Source of the DNA: Bicyclus anynana | Lineage: Eukaryota > Arthropoda > Insecta > Lepidoptera > Nymphalidae | Reading direction: 5' to 3' | Length of the DNA stretch: 64,000 bases | NCBI RefSeq assembly: GCF_947172395.1 | Contig: NC_069086.1 | Span: 2,822,501 to 2,886,500 of the forward strand | In this document: positions 63,983-64,000 of the stretch, piece after piece | Layout of the letters: the number at the start of each line of letters is the position of its first letter | How positions within the stretch are numbered: the first letter of the stretch is position 1 | Position numbers and translations under genes: made by a program | Notes under the pieces: generated by a model | The model's database searches: none | Told to the model about the DNA's origin: nothing | The model's input: only the letters and a program-made list of their open reading frames with translations

Positions 63983-64000
63983 CGTTGAAATTTGAAATGT

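Overview
The window looks like nuclear DNA of a ditrysian moth or butterfly. The base composition is AT-rich, there are no long open reading frames, and the repeat families are typical of Lepidoptera. These are tRNA-derived SINEs present in many copies, and short non-autonomous Helitrons that start TCTATACTAATATTATAAA and end with a GC-rich hairpin followed by CTAG. Fragments of RTE-like, Jockey-like and CR1-like LINEs, a Penelope-like element and several foldback MITEs are also present. A butterfly such as a nymphalid is possible, but I cannot fix the genus. I found no intact protein-coding gene, no rRNA, no convincing functional tRNA and no CRISPR array. Nearly all of the short open frames lie inside repeats.

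Layout. 1-8 kb: AT-rich sequence with SINE-A copies, one full-length SINE-B, two foldback elements and a Helitron. 8-13 kb: a Helitron, SINE-C, a SINE-A with an internal insertion, and a 1.4-kb region bounded by about 150-bp inverted repeats with a perfect 27-bp hairpin near its centre. 13-18 kb: one old repeat (family X) split by two Helitrons, the larger carrying about 580 bp of G-rich GGGTA-type minisatellite. 18-31 kb: SINEs, Helitrons, a Penelope-like or retrozyme-like foldback with a degenerate hammerhead ribozyme core, a duplicated SINE-plus-flank module, and a possible exon split by a Helitron. 31-38 kb: a 172-bp tandem duplication around a palindrome, a Jockey-like LINE fragment split by a SINE, a CR1-like LINE C-terminus and a degraded RT fragment. 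38-47 kb: a candidate Inr+DPE promoter with a 5' exon, more SINEs, and an RTE C-terminus. 47-49 kb: a Penelope-like element with matching 166-bp inverted terminal repeats and a 12-bp target duplication, inserted in another family X copy. 49-64 kb: Helitrons, SINEs, MITEs, one candidate short exon at 55.7 kb and further RTE remnants.

How the parts relate. SINE-A ends in (GAT)n like the RTE fragments, so an RTE LINE probably mobilised it. Nesting gives a relative chronology: LINEs and family X are oldest, Helitrons and SINEs inserted into them, and the Penelope-like element, whose arms match, looks among the youngest. The only signals suggesting a host gene are on the plus strand: an Inr+DPE promoter with a splice donor (39.5-39.7 kb) and a branchpoint-acceptor-donor micro-exon (55.70-55.74 kb). 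If both are real, most of the window could be intronic or 5' intergenic sequence of one gene. Coordinates were read by eye, so repeat edges may be off by a few bases.
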